Source of the DNA: Bog-756 sp963696495
Lineage (GTDB): Bacteria > Actinomycetota > Acidimicrobiia > Acidimicrobiales > RAAP-2
Assembly (NCBI GenBank): GCA_963696495.1
Contig: CAVOKJ010000002.1
Span: forward strand, 1,178,001 to 1,242,000
Length of the DNA: 64,000 nucleotides
Direction: 5' to 3'
Shown here: piece by piece, positions 1 through 8,510 of the stretch
Layout of the letters: each line of letters begins with the position of its first letter
How positions within the stretch are numbered: position 1 is the stretch's first letter
Notes under the pieces: model-generated
What the model saw: only the letters and a program-made list of their open reading frames with translations
Told to the model about the DNA's origin: nothing
Database searches by the model: none
Program-made: the position numbers and the translations under genes

Positions 1-886
1 CCCTGGCCCGGTTGCCGCCCAACGAGGCCACGATGACCTCGCCGAGGGACAACACCACCACCTGGGGGACGATCCAGAGGAGCTGGGCCGTCCCGTAGCA
101 CTTGAGGACGGCCAGCAGCTCGTGGCGGCGCTGCAGCTCCTGGAGCGTCGGTGGCCGGGCCGACCGCCCGTCACCCACCGGCCCGGTCAGCGACGGGTCG
201 ACGGGGCGCGAGCCGGCGGCCAGCTCCTCGCGGTGGCGGACGCGGGCGTCGGGGGCGACGATCACCCTGGCGCCGACCACCTGGGCCCTCCAGCACAGGT
301 CGAGGTCCTCGCCCATGGCGACGATGCCCTCGTCGAAGCCGGCGAGCTCGTCGAACAGGTCGACCCGGACCAGGGTGGCGCCACCCGGAGCGACGAAGAC
401 GTCACGCACGGCGTCGTGCTGACCGTGGTCGATCTCGTTGGGCTGGACCCGGTCGACCACCGAGCCGCCCTTGTCCACGGTCATCCCCACGTGGATCAGG
501 CGCTCGGGGTCGTCCCAGGTGACCTCCTTGGGCGAGACGATGCCGGCGTTGGACCGGAAGGCCTCCTCGACGAGGAGGGCGACGGTGTCGGGGAACAGGG
601 CGACGTCGTCGTGACAGAGCAGGAAGTAGGCGGCTCCGTCCACCATCTCCCTGACCTCGTTCACCGTCGCCCCGAAGCCTCGGTTCTCCTCGAACCGCCG
701 CACGTAGGCGTTGGGCAGCACGGCGGCCACCCTCGGCGCCACCTCCTGTTCGCTGGCGGCGTCGAGGACCAGGACCGAGAGCTCCGCGTACTCCTGCGAG
801 GCGAGCGAGGCCAGCGTCTCTTCGAACCACGGGCCGGGTTCGTGGGCGACGACGACGGCGACGACCGGCGGTGCCAGTGTGTCCAT
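1..886 (-). CDS. GT2-family glycosyltransferase, C-terminal part cut by window edge
   Basis: The minus strand stays open from an ATG at 884-886 to the left edge, about 295 residues without a stop. The N-terminus (MDTLAPPVVAVVVAHEPG) is a GT-A fold start, followed by an FLLCHDD motif (the DXD-like metal and donor site) and by GEDLDLCWRAQ, the acceptor motif typical of rhamnosyl- and galactofuranosyl-transferase-like GT2 enzymes. The last visible residues (WIVPQVVVLSLGEVIVASL) look like the first membrane segment of a long C-terminal membrane region, as in large actinobacterial GT2 membrane proteins. An in-frame TTG further upstream is a possible alternative start. It likely transfers a sugar to a cell-envelope glycan. 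Confidence 0.85.
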   Translation of the reverse strand, partial: MDTLAPPVVAVVVAHEPGPWFEETLASLASQEYAELSVLVLDAASEQEVAPRVAAVLPNAYVRRFEENRGFGATVNEVREMVDGAAYFLLCHDDVALFPDTVALLVEEAFRSNAGIVSPKEVTWDDPERLIHVGMTVDKGGSVVDRVQPNEIDHGQHDAVRDVFVAPGGATLVRVDLFDELAGFDEGIVAMGEDLDLCWRAQVVGARVIVAPDARVRHREELAAGSRPVDPSLTGPVGDGRSARPPTLQELQRRHELLAVLKCYGTAQLLWIVPQVVVLSLGEVIVASLGGNRAR

Positions 887-971
887 CAGGGGTCCGAGGC
901 TATCGGGCTGAAACCACTCCGCGGTGTATTCCCAGGTCAATGCCTACAACACCCGGTGACCGCCGGAGTGC

Positions 972-1000
972 TTGCAACTGTTTAACAAAATGAATACACT
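972..1000 (+). promoter_or_regulatory. Predicted SigA-type promoter for the gene at 1115
   Basis: TTGCAA at 972-977 and TACACT at 995-1000 are separated by 17 nt, in an AT-rich patch that stands out from the 70% GC background. The transcript would start near 1007 and have a leader of about 108 nt. The same patch lies upstream of the divergent GT2 gene, so it may serve both directions. Confidence 0.55.
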
Positions 1001-1114
1001 TGCATCCACAGCCGTTCTTCAGGGCAGCGGCCGGCTCCGCAGAGCCAGCCCCGGCCCCGACCGACGAACCACCGAGGACCGGGGTAGCACCCGGCACGAA
1101 GCACAAGGAGAGCA

Positions 1115-1546
1115 ATGCCGACCATCAAGAAGCCGGACGTGAAGATCCCCGAGATCAACACCGATATCGCCAAGGCCGTCAAGGACGTGGGCGCCGTGGC
1201 CAAGGACGCCACCTATGTGGTGATCGGGGCCGGTGTCCTCGGCTACCAGCAGGTCCAGGTCCAGCGCCAGGAGCTCCTCAAGCGCCTCTCGGATCCCAAG
1301 TCCGACTTCGACGCCCGGGTGGCCACCGTGCGCACCGAGCTGAGTGACGCCCTCCGCACCGTCGACACCACCGTCGAGAGCGTGATGGAGCGCTTCGAGG
1401 ACGTCATCGAGCGGTTGGAGTCAGCGGTCGCGCCGCTGGAGGACCGTCTGCCCACCCAGGCACGCGACCTGGCCAAGCAGGCTCACGTCCAGGCCAAGGA
1501 GGCCCGGGCCCAGATCCGCAGCCGCCGGCCCACCGCCGCCGCCTGA
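1115..1546 (+). CDS. Small helical protein, phasin/HBHA-like, unknown function
   Basis: 143 residues; ATG preceded by AAGGAGAG, a strong ribosome site. A short N-terminal part contains one hydrophobic stretch (about residues 33-45, YVVIGAGVLGYQQ). After it comes a long charged, probably coiled-coil helix with a Glu/Asp-rich middle (ERFEDVIERLESA) and an Ala/Lys/Arg-rich tail (KEARAQIRSRRP). This layout resembles actinobacterial heparin-binding-haemagglutinin or phasin-like surface and granule proteins, but I see no diagnostic motif. It is transcribed alone, between a divergent GT2 gene and a convergent sugar-reductase gene. Confidence 0.75.
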   Translation: MPTIKKPDVKIPEINTDIAKAVKDVGAVAKDATYVVIGAGVLGYQQVQVQRQELLKRLSDPKSDFDARVATVRTELSDALRTVDTTVESVMERFEDVIERLESAVAPLEDRLPTQARDLAKQAHVQAKEARAQIRSRRPTAAA

Positions 1547-1647
1547 CCCTCCGCCCGATCCGGGCGCCGGTTCCGTCACGACGGGACGGCGCCACGGATG
1601 GCGTGGCGATGGGGTCCACCGCCGGTCAGGACCAGCACCGGCACCGA

Positions 1648-1679
1648 GAGAACGGCCCGCCCCCGGGTGGGCCGTTCTC
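1648..1679. terminator. Bidirectional hairpin terminator between convergent genes
   Basis: GAGAACGGCCC (1648-1658) and GGGCCGTTCTC (1669-1679) form a perfect 11-bp stem around a 10-nt loop. It sits between the stop at 1546 on the plus strand and the stop at 1704 on the minus strand. There is no long U tract, as is common in actinobacteria. Confidence 0.75.
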
Positions 1680-1703
1680 CGCGTCCGGCGGCGTCCGGTC
1701 GGA

Positions 1704-2603
1704 TCAGCCGACCTGCTGGCGCCAGGAGGCCAGCACGTCGGCCAGGGTCTGGTCCAAGGCGACCTCCGGCTTCCACCCGGTGGCCCGCACCAGCCGGGTC
1801 GGGTCGCCCCGCAGCACCGGGACCTCGACCGGCCGCACCAGCGCCGGGTCGGTCTCGAACTCGAGCGTGGTGCCCGCCAGGCCGAGCAGCCGGTCGGCGA
1901 TGTCGCGGATCGACACGTCCTGACCGGAGCACACGTTGTAGACGGCCCCGGGCTCACCCGCCTCGACCAGGAGCCGGTAGGCGCGGACGACGTCGCGCAC
2001 GTCGGTGAAGTCGCGTCGGGCCGAGAGGTTGCCCACCGGGATCGTCGGCGTCCCGCTCGCATGGGCCTCGACGATCCGCTTGGCCAGTGCCGGCACCGCG
2101 AAGTTCGGGCTCTGCCCCGGACCGATGTGGTTGAACGGTCGCACGGTGATCACGTGCTGGCCGTGCCCCAACCAGGCCTGGGTGATGAGGGCTTCCGCCG
2201 CCAGCTTGCTGGCGGCGTAGGGGGTGAGCGGGGCGGTCGGGGACTCCTCGGTCAGCGGGAGCCGGCCGGGGTCGGTGACGGCGCCGTAGACCTCGGCCGA
2301 GCTGGTGACCAGCACCCGGGGATCGCTGCCGCACTGGCGGGCGGCGGCCAGGACCGCGGCCGTCCCGATGACGTTCACCTCGAGGACCTGCAGCGGCTCG
2401 TCCCACGACTGCCCGACGTGGGTCAGCGCCGCCAGGTGGTAGATGGCATCCGGGGCGGCATCGGTCATGGCCGTGAGCACGGCCCCGGGGTCGGTGACAT
2501 CGACCTCCCGGTCGATCACGACGACCTGGTCGCCCACCTCGCGCAGATGGTCGGCCAGCCAGTTGCCGACGAAGCCACGACCACCGGTGATGAGGGAGCG
2601 CAC
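1704..2603 (-). CDS. NAD(P)-dependent sugar epimerase/reductase, GDP-4-keto-6-deoxymannose reductase-like
   Basis: 299-residue extended short-chain dehydrogenase. The Rossmann motif GGRGFVG is at residues 7-13, SSAEVYG carries the catalytic Ser, and YAASK carries the catalytic Tyr/Lys pair. The PFNHIGPGQ motif and overall length resemble Rmd, the GDP-4-dehydro-6-deoxymannose reductase that makes GDP-rhamnose, or a GDP-mannose 4,6-dehydratase relative. It lies 6 nt downstream of three GT4 glycosyltransferases on the same strand, which suggests that it makes a donor sugar for them. No partner dehydratase is visible here, so the exact substrate is inferred. Confidence 0.85.
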   Translation of the reverse strand: MRSLITGGRGFVGNWLADHLREVGDQVVVIDREVDVTDPGAVLTAMTDAAPDAIYHLAALTHVGQSWDEPLQVLEVNVIGTAAVLAAARQCGSDPRVLVTSSAEVYGAVTDPGRLPLTEESPTAPLTPYAASKLAAEALITQAWLGHGQHVITVRPFNHIGPGQSPNFAVPALAKRIVEAHASGTPTIPVGNLSARRDFTDVRDVVRAYRLLVEAGEPGAVYNVCSGQDVSIRDIADRLLGLAGTTLEFETDPALVRPVEVPVLRGDPTRLVRATGWKPEVALDQTLADVLASWRQQVG

Positions 2604-2609
2604 GACGGG

Positions 2610-3809
2610 TCACCCTACTGGCTGGTCGCCCGGACCAGCATCCTGAGGCGGTCGGGAGCGCCCGGCGGCGTACCGGTAGGCCTCCATGTGCTTGTCCGCG
2701 CTGGCCTCCCACGTGTGGGCGGCGGCGATGCGGAGTCCCCGGCGGCGCCGGTCGTCGCCGCCCGGCGGGGACGGGTCCGCCAGGGCCGACTCGATGGCTC
2801 CGGCCAGGTCGCCCACGACCCCGGGACGCACCAGCACGGCGGCATCGCCCGCCACCTCCTCCATGGCCGTCCCCGCCGTGGTGATCAGCGGGGCACCACA
2901 GGCGAGTGCCTCGAGCGCCGGCAGACCGAACCCCTCGTACAGGGCCGGGTAGACGGCGGCGGTGGCCGATCGGAGCAGGGCCGGGACGGCCCCGTCGGGC
3001 ACATAGCCGGTACGGACGACGCGGTCGGCGACACCCGAGGAGGCGATGGCCCGGTCCACGTCGGGGCCGCCCCAACCGGCACCACCCACCAGCACCAGCA
3101 GCGCGTCGTCGTCGACGCCGGCGGCCCGGCCGAAGGCGGCGACCAGCGAGGGCACGTCCTTCCTGGGCTCCATGGTCCCGACGAACAACAGGTACGGGCG
3201 CCCGTCGGCCAGCCGGGCGTCGACCGCCGCCAACTGCCGGGCGTCGGCGCCGGAGTCCGGCTCGTCGGGCCGGAAGCGCCGGGTGTCGACCCCGTGGTGG
3301 GCGACGAAGACCTCGGCTCTCACCTCGCACCACCGGTGCAGCTCCTCGGCCGTCACCCGGCTCGGGCACACCACCGCCGCCGCCCGTCGGGCGGCCACGG
3401 CGATCGCCCGCCGGAACAGCAGCACCTTGGCCCGCTGGTGCCAGCTCGGTGCCTCGAAGAAGCTGAGGTCGTGCACGGTCACGACGGCCGGCACCGACGA
3501 GCGCTCGGGCATGGTGTAGTGCGGAGCGTGGTGGACGTCGACCCGCCGCCCGGCGAGCAGGGCGGGCAGTCGGGCCTGCTCCCAGGCCAGCCGCAGGGGG
3601 CGCGGCCCGGGGGCCACCGCCTCGAGGGCCGCCCCCGGGGCCACCGTGCGCCAGCGGCGGGCATCGGTGGCCCGGGCGATCACGACGAGGTCGAGGTCGT
3701 CCCGTCGGGCGAGGGCCGCGGCCAACTGCAGCGTGTACCGTCCCGCCCCGACCGGATCGACGGGCACCGCCGTGCCGTCGAAGGAGAGGCGGAGCCGGCC
3801 GTCAGCCAC
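2610..3809 (-). CDS. GT4-family glycosyltransferase 1 of 3
   Basis: 399 residues, GT-B fold. VTVHDLSFFE in the N-terminal domain, FVGTMEPRKD at the start of the nucleotide-sugar domain and YPALYEGFGLPALEALACG (the E-x7-E donor motif) are diagnostic of GT4 mannosyl- or rhamnosyl-transferases. I chose the GTG at 3809 because it follows GGGGGA and overlaps the upstream stop by 8 nt; the frame stays open 27 codons further upstream, but that stretch is low-complexity and unlike the family. Likely adds a sugar to a lipid-linked surface glycan. Confidence 0.88.
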   Translation of the reverse strand: MADGRLRLSFDGTAVPVDPVGAGRYTLQLAAALARRDDLDLVVIARATDARRWRTVAPGAALEAVAPGPRPLRLAWEQARLPALLAGRRVDVHHAPHYTMPERSSVPAVVTVHDLSFFEAPSWHQRAKVLLFRRAIAVAARRAAAVVCPSRVTAEELHRWCEVRAEVFVAHHGVDTRRFRPDEPDSGADARQLAAVDARLADGRPYLLFVGTMEPRKDVPSLVAAFGRAAGVDDDALLVLVGGAGWGGPDVDRAIASSGVADRVVRTGYVPDGAVPALLRSATAAVYPALYEGFGLPALEALACGAPLITTAGTAMEEVAGDAAVLVRPGVVGDLAGAIESALADPSPPGGDDRRRRGLRIAAAHTWEASADKHMEAYRYAAGRSRPPQDAGPGDQPVG

Positions 3810-4926
3810 GGCGGTCCCCCGGGGACGCGGCGCGGGCCTCGTCCCAGACCTCGAGATGGCGACGGGCGATCGAGGACCAGGCGAGCTCACCGGACCGCTT
3901 CGACCCGGCCGTCCTCAACCGCTCCCGCTCGACCTCGTCGACGGCCACCCGGAGCAGTCCCCCGGCGATGGAGTCGACGCTCCGGGGGTCGACCTCGTAG
4001 GCGGCACCGGCCGTGCTCGGGAGGGGACTGGCCACCACCGGCGCCCCGAAGGCCATCGCCTCGACCGGGGGGAGCCCGAATCCCTCGAGGAGCGGCACGT
4101 AGGCCAGGAGGCGGGCGGTGGCGTAGAGGGCGGACAGCTCCGTCGGCCGCACGAGCCCGGTCATCACCACACCGGGCTGGGGTTCGATCCGCTCGCCCCA
4201 CCCCGACGGTCCGACCAGCACGAGGGGCCACGGCTCGGGCAGCGACCCGCGTACCTGCTCGTACGCCGTGATCAGCCGGGCCAGGTTCTTGCGGGGCTCG
4301 AGCGTTCCCACGCTCAGGAGGAACGGCCCGTGGACACCCATGCGGTCGAGGAGGGCGGCGCCGGCCTCGAAGTCGGGGGGCGGGAGGTGGTCGGAGCCCA
4401 TCGGGATGACGGTGATGGCCTCCCCCGGCGCGCCGGCCTCCTCCAGGTCGTGGGCCACCACCTCGGCGGGCACGACGAACCGCTCGGCCCGGCGCAGGGC
4501 CCGACCCAGTGCCGCCTCGTGCCACCTCCTGCCCCGGGCCGGATAGGCCTCCGGCACCCGCCGCCACAAGAGGTCGTGGATGGTCGCCACCAGCACGGCG
4601 CCGTCCGGCTCGAGCGTCGCCACCGAGGTGGAGTGGACCACGTCGAAGCCCGGGCGGGCCCTCAGCACCCCACGGTCCCAGGCCCGCGTCATCAGCGGTC
4701 CCGGGAGCGGCGAGCTGTGGAGCGGGAATCCCAGCGCGGCCAGCGGGTCGGGGCCGCCCCGGGCCGGAGGCGGGCGGCTGGCCAGCAGCTCGATGTCGGG
4801 GATCTCCCCGGGGTCGAGGGCGTGCAGGCCCTGGAGCAGGCCCTGCACGTAGGTGCCGATGCCGCCGGACGCCGTCCGGCGCAGCTGCTGGACCATCAAC
4901 AGCAGTCGCAGCGAGTCAGCGCCCAC
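3802..4926 (-). CDS. GT4-family glycosyltransferase 2 of 3
   Basis: 374 residues from a GTG at 4926 that overlaps the stop of the upstream gene by 11 nt. Starting there gives RLLLMVQQLRRTASGGIGTY, a normal GT4 N-terminus with the Gly-rich acceptor loop. Later motifs are IHDLLWRR, SVGTLEPRKN and YVPLLEGFGLPPVEAMAFG. Related to its two neighbours but clearly diverged, so the trio probably has different acceptors or linkages and acts in sequence on one oligosaccharide. Confidence 0.87.
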   Translation of the reverse strand: MGADSLRLLLMVQQLRRTASGGIGTYVQGLLQGLHALDPGEIPDIELLASRPPPARGGPDPLAALGFPLHSSPLPGPLMTRAWDRGVLRARPGFDVVHSTSVATLEPDGAVLVATIHDLLWRRVPEAYPARGRRWHEAALGRALRRAERFVVPAEVVAHDLEEAGAPGEAITVIPMGSDHLPPPDFEAGAALLDRMGVHGPFLLSVGTLEPRKNLARLITAYEQVRGSLPEPWPLVLVGPSGWGERIEPQPGVVMTGLVRPTELSALYATARLLAYVPLLEGFGLPPVEAMAFGAPVVASPLPSTAGAAYEVDPRSVDSIAGGLLRVAVDEVERERLRTAGSKRSGELAWSSIARRHLEVWDEARAASPGDRRG

Positions 4927-6157
4927 CGGCCACCGGACCCCTCGCCGCCGGACGGCCGGGACCGGTCCGCTCGGCGGCTGCGTCGGCGTAGAGGGCAGCG
5001 AGCCCCTCGGCGCACGCCTCCCAGCTGAACGCCCCGCTCCGGCGGGTGCCCCGCGCCACCAGCTCGTCGACCGACGACCCGCCGGCCAGGATGTCGCCCA
5101 GTGCCCCGGCGAGGGCGTCGGCGTCGCCCGGGTCGACCAGGACGGCACCGTCCCCGACCACCTCGGGGACGGCCCCGGCGCCCGTCGCCACCACCGGCAC
5201 ACCGGCCGCCATGGCCTGCAGTGGTGGGAAGCCGAATCCCTCGTAGAGCGACGGGTAGGCGAGGACGGAGGCGTGCCGGAGGAGGGCCCCCAGCAGGCGG
5301 TCGTCGACGTACCCGGTGGGCCGCACGATCCGATCCCGGGCCGGCGATGCCGCCACGGCGGCGGCGAACCGGTCGGCCCCCCAGCCGTCACTGCCCACGA
5401 CGACGAGGGCCACGTCGGGGTGGAGGTCGGCCACGGCGGCGAAGGCCGACACCAACAGCGGGTAGTCCTTGCGCGGCTCGATGGTGCCGACGGCCAGGAC
5501 GTACCGGCCGCACCCGGCGGGCAGCGGGAGGGGTGGGGTCACGGTGGCCGCGGGGTCGGGACCCGCCCCGGGGAGGGGAGGGATGCCGTGGTGCACGGCA
5601 CGGATCCGGGCGGGGTCGACGCCGAGCTCGGTGGCCACCTGGTCGGCGACGAACCGGGACGGGGTGTGCACCCAGGCACCTTCGTCCACGGCGCGACGGA
5701 CGAGCGAGGGGAACTCGAGGGTGGGCGGGTCGCACAGTTCGGGGTAGAGCACGACGGTGAGGTCGTGCACGGTCACCACCCGGGCGGCGCGCCTGGTCGG
5801 GGGCACCACGAAGTTCGAGCCGTGGACGACGTCGACCGGCCCGACGAACCACTCCACCGGGGGGAGCGAGCTGTGCCGCCAGGCCAGGTGCAGCGGACGG
5901 GCCGGCATGGCCCGCTGGGCGGTCGACACCCCGGCCGGCACCAACGAGGCGATCCCCTGGCGACGACGCCAGCTCACCGCGAACGCGGACACGGCCACCG
6001 GGGGCCCCGGCGGCCCGGGGCGCCGCGACAGCCCGGACAGCCCGGACAGGGCGCCGGCGCAGAAGGCGCCGACCCCGGTCGGCCGACCGAGAAGAGGGGT
6101 GGCGTCGAAGGCGACGGACAGCCGGCCCTGGTCGGAGGGTGCAGATCGCTCCGGCAC
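4916..6157 (-). CDS. GT4-family glycosyltransferase 3 of 3 (first of operon)
   Basis: About 413 residues from a GTG at 6157; the start is uncertain, since the frame is open to 6274, but the extra residues are Pro/Arg-rich and unlike the family. RLSVAFDATPLLGRPTGVG, VTVHDLTVVLYPE, AVGTIEPRKD and YPSLYEGFGFPPLQAMAAG are standard GT4 signatures. It heads the minus-strand group of three glycosyltransferases and the sugar reductase and is divergent from cofD. Confidence 0.85.
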   Translation of the reverse strand: MPERSAPSDQGRLSVAFDATPLLGRPTGVGAFCAGALSGLSGLSRRPGPPGPPVAVSAFAVSWRRRQGIASLVPAGVSTAQRAMPARPLHLAWRHSSLPPVEWFVGPVDVVHGSNFVVPPTRRAARVVTVHDLTVVLYPELCDPPTLEFPSLVRRAVDEGAWVHTPSRFVADQVATELGVDPARIRAVHHGIPPLPGAGPDPAATVTPPLPLPAGCGRYVLAVGTIEPRKDYPLLVSAFAAVADLHPDVALVVVGSDGWGADRFAAAVAASPARDRIVRPTGYVDDRLLGALLRHASVLAYPSLYEGFGFPPLQAMAAGVPVVATGAGAVPEVVGDGAVLVDPGDADALAGALGDILAGGSSVDELVARGTRRSGAFSWEACAEGLAALYADAAAERTGPGRPAARGPVAGGR

Positions 6158-6281
6158 GCAGCGAGCCTTGCACACGGCCGGTGCCGGCCAGGACAAACCG
6201 GGCGGTACGGGCGGGTGGGGGTGGTGCCGGCCCGGGTGGCTCGGAGACCGGCCTGCCTCCGACGAGCCGGTCAAATCCCAT

Positions 6282-6287
6282 TAGATT
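6282..6287 (+). promoter_or_regulatory. Leaderless -10 element (TAGATT) for the cofD leader ORF
   Basis: TAGATT is followed by 7 nt and then ATG at 6295. This is the spacing seen at the other leaderless starts in the window, so transcription should begin at or next to that ATG. No -35 element is apparent. Confidence 0.5.
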
Positions 6288-6294
6288 CCCCCTG

Positions 6295-6339
6295 ATGCCC
6301 GCCCTGATGCCCGTCCCGACGCACGGGCGACCCCGATGA
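6295..6339 (+). CDS. Putative 14-residue leader peptide coupled to cofD
   Basis: ATG at 6295 opens a 14-codon frame (MPALMPVPTHGRPR) whose TGA at 6337-6339 overlaps the cofD ATG at 6336 as ATGA. Its start is placed 7 nt after TAGATT, as expected for a leaderless mRNA. cofD itself has only a weak ribosome site, so ribosomes finishing this peptide could re-initiate on cofD. The peptide is Pro/Met-rich with a His-Gly-Arg-Pro-Arg tail. Inference only; it could be chance. Confidence 0.4.
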   Translation: MPALMPVPTHGRPR

Positions 6340-7262
6340 TCGCCGCCCTGGCCGGCGGCGTGGGTGCGGCACGGCTGCTGCGAGGCATGATCGAGGTCGT
6401 CCCGGCCGAGGAGATCACCGCCATCGTGAACACGGCGGACGACACCGACCTCCACGGGCTGCACATCTCGCCCGACCTCGACACCGTCATGTACACCCTG
6501 GCCGACGCCATCAATCCCGACACCGGCTGGGGACTGGCCGGGGAGACCTGGCGGGTCATGGAGTCGCTGGGGCGGCTGGGCGGCATCACCTGGTTCAACC
6601 TCGGCGACCAGGATCTGGCCACCCACTGCTACCGGACCCAGCGCCTGAGCGAAGGGGCGGCACTGGGCCTGGTCACCGCGGAGCTGGCCCGTTCCTTCGG
6701 CGTGGAGGTCCGTCTCCTGCCGGTCACCGACGACCGCCTGCGGACCCGGGTCCAGCTGGCCGACGGCCCGGAGGTCGGCTTTCAGGAGTACTTCGTCCAC
6801 CTGGGCCACGACGTGGCCGTCACCGGGGTCCGGTTCGACGGTGCCGAGTCGGCCCGCCCGGGCCCCGGGGTGCTCGAGGCCCTCGACGCCGCCGAGCCGA
6901 TCGTCGTCTGCCCCTCCAATCCGGTCGTCTCCATCGGTCCGCTCAACGCGGTCGCCGGAGTGACCGAACTCCTCACGCGGCGACGGGACCGGGTGGTCGG
7001 GGTCTCCCCCATCATCGCCGGGGCGGCCCTCAAGGGCCCGGCCGACCGCCTCCTGCGCGAGATGGGGTACGAGTCCTCGGTGGTGGGAGTGGCCCGTTGG
7101 TACGCCTCGTGGATGGGCACGCTGGTGATCGACGAGGCCGATGCCCACCTGGCCCCCTCGGTCGAGGCGGAGGGTGTGCGGTGCGTCGTCGCCCCCACCG
7201 TCATGTCCTCGGTGGAGCGTTCGGCGCAGCTGGCGCGAAGTGTGCTCGATGCCGTCGGGTGA
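6336..7262 (+). CDS. cofD: 2-phospho-L-lactate transferase-like F420 biosynthesis protein CofD/FbiA
   Basis: 308 residues, full length for the family. The opening MIAALAGGVGAARLLRGM is the CofD/FbiA nucleotide-binding start; NTADDTDLHGLHISPDLDT, NLGDQDLATH, PSNPVVSIGPL and SPIIAGAALKGPAD are family motifs. The enzyme joins the phospho-lactate-type (or phosphoenolpyruvate-derived) moiety to the deazaflavin Fo, giving F420-0 or dehydro-F420-0. It is followed by cofE with a 14-nt overlap, so the two are co-translated. Start fixed by the family N-terminus and by ATGA coupling to the leader ORF. Confidence 0.95.
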   Translation: MIAALAGGVGAARLLRGMIEVVPAEEITAIVNTADDTDLHGLHISPDLDTVMYTLADAINPDTGWGLAGETWRVMESLGRLGGITWFNLGDQDLATHCYRTQRLSEGAALGLVTAELARSFGVEVRLLPVTDDRLRTRVQLADGPEVGFQEYFVHLGHDVAVTGVRFDGAESARPGPGVLEALDAAEPIVVCPSNPVVSIGPLNAVAGVTELLTRRRDRVVGVSPIIAGAALKGPADRLLREMGYESSVVGVARWYASWMGTLVIDEADAHLAPSVEAEGVRCVVAPTVMSSVERSAQLARSVLDAVG

Positions 7263-8013
7263 GCCGTCGGCCGCTCCGGCGGCCGGCGTCGCCATCTTCC
7301 CGGTCACCGGCCTCGGTGAGGTGCGGCAGGGGGACGACCTCGCCGGCCTGCTCGTCGAGGCGTTGTCCGACGGGCCTCGGGCGCCGTCACCCGTCCCGGG
7401 TGGGCTGGCGCACGGCGACGTCGTGGTGGTGACCCAGAAGGTGGTGTCGAAGGCCGAGGGCCGCATCGTCCCGATCGATCCTGACGACCCCGGGGCCAAA
7501 CGGGCCCTGGTCGAGGACGAGGCGGTGCGGATCGTGCGCCGGCGGGGTGACCTGGTGATCACCGAGACGCGCCACGGCTTCGTCTGCGCCAACTCCGGTG
7601 TGGACCTGTCCAACGTCGACGCCGGGACCGCTGCCCTCCTCCCGGTCGACCCCGACCGGTCCGCACGCAGGATCCGCGAGGCGCTCGAGCACCGGCACGG
7701 GGTGTCGGTGGGGGTGATCGTCTCGGACACGTTCGGGAGGACCTGGCGCCGCGGGGTGACCGACGTGGCCATCGGTGTCGCCGGCGTGGCGGGCATCGTC
7801 GACCTCCGGGGGACCACCGATGCCACCGGGCGGATCCTCGACTCGACCGAGGTGTGCGTGGCCGACGAGCTGGCCGGGGCGGCCGAGCTGGTGATGGGCA
7901 AGGACCGGGGCATCCCCGTGGCGGTGATCCGGGGCGTCGACCCGGGTTGGCTCCGGCCGGGCTCGGTGGCCACCGAGATCGTCCGGCCGCCCTCCGAGGA
8001 CCTGTTCCGCTAG
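7249..8013 (+). CDS. cofE: Coenzyme F420:gamma-glutamyl ligase CofE (single-domain)
   Basis: 254 residues from the ATG at 7249, which lies inside the end of cofD. GDVVVVTQKVVSKAEGR, the GFVCANSGVDLSN motif and VSDTFGRTWRRG are CofE hallmarks (GTP and metal site). It adds the glutamate tail to F420-0. Mycobacterial FbiB is about 450 residues because a nitroreductase domain that reduces dehydro-F420 is fused to this ligase; here that domain is absent. A separate nitroreductase gene occurs at 26448. Confidence 0.94.
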   Translation: MPSGEPSAAPAAGVAIFPVTGLGEVRQGDDLAGLLVEALSDGPRAPSPVPGGLAHGDVVVVTQKVVSKAEGRIVPIDPDDPGAKRALVEDEAVRIVRRRGDLVITETRHGFVCANSGVDLSNVDAGTAALLPVDPDRSARRIREALEHRHGVSVGVIVSDTFGRTWRRGVTDVAIGVAGVAGIVDLRGTTDATGRILDSTEVCVADELAGAAELVMGKDRGIPVAVIRGVDPGWLRPGSVATEIVRPPSEDLFR

Positions 8014-8101
8014 CCGCTCTGCCCAGCCGGCCCCTGGGTGTCCCATCGCCGGGCCGACACTGGGCTTCCCATGGCCGGGCGACCCCGGCGCTTCCGAATG
8101 C

Positions 8102-8479
8102 TCAGCCCACGTCGTGCAGGTCCACCACGAACACGAGTGTCTCGTTCGGTCCGATCACCCCGCCGGCCCCCCGTTCCCCGTAGCCGAGGTGGGGTGGGAT
8201 GGTGAGGCGGCGGCGTCCCCCCACCTTCATGCCGGCCACGCCCTGGTCCCAGCCGGCGATCACGTTGCCCCGGCCGAGTGGGAAGGCGAACAGCTCGCTG
8301 CGGCTCCACGACGAGTCGAACTCCTCGCCGGTCGACCACGACACCCCGACGTAGTGGACGTTGACCGGCTTGCCGGCCACCGCCTCGGGACCCTCCCCGA
8401 TCTCGATGTCCTCGATCAGCAGCTCGCCCGGGGGCGGGCCGTCGGGGATGGTGACGACAGGTTTGCTCGTGGAGGCCAT
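8102..8479 (-). CDS. FKBP-type peptidyl-prolyl cis-trans isomerase
   Basis: 125 residues. Motifs VHYVGVSWSTGEEFDSSW, FPLGRGNVIAGWDQGVAGMK and IPPHLGYGERGAGGVIGPNE are the FKBP active-site strand set. No signal peptide, so cytosolic. It speeds cis-trans proline isomerisation in folding proteins. The ATG at 8479 is 6 nt from a TACAGT box, a leaderless start. Monocistronic, convergent with cofE. Confidence 0.95.
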   Translation of the reverse strand: MASTSKPVVTIPDGPPPGELLIEDIEIGEGPEAVAGKPVNVHYVGVSWSTGEEFDSSWSRSELFAFPLGRGNVIAGWDQGVAGMKVGGRRRLTIPPHLGYGERGAGGVIGPNETLVFVVDLHDVG

Positions 8480-8485
8480 GCGACG

Positions 8486-8491
8486 ACTGTA
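8486..8491 (-). promoter_or_regulatory. Leaderless -10 element (TACAGT) of the FKBP gene
   Basis: TACAGT on the minus strand with a 6-nt gap to the ATG at 8479, so the mRNA should begin at or next to the start codon. Confidence 0.6.
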
Positions 8492-8510
8492 GATGGTCGG
8501 AGCGGTCGGT

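Noticed and set aside
2061..4271. 736-residue open frame on the plus strand
   Set aside because: Antisense to the sugar reductase and GT4 genes, which have full motifs. Shadow.
5388..7973. 861-residue open frame on the minus strand
   Set aside because: Runs antisense through cofD and cofE and through the GT4 gene in another frame; Arg/Pro-rich, no domain.
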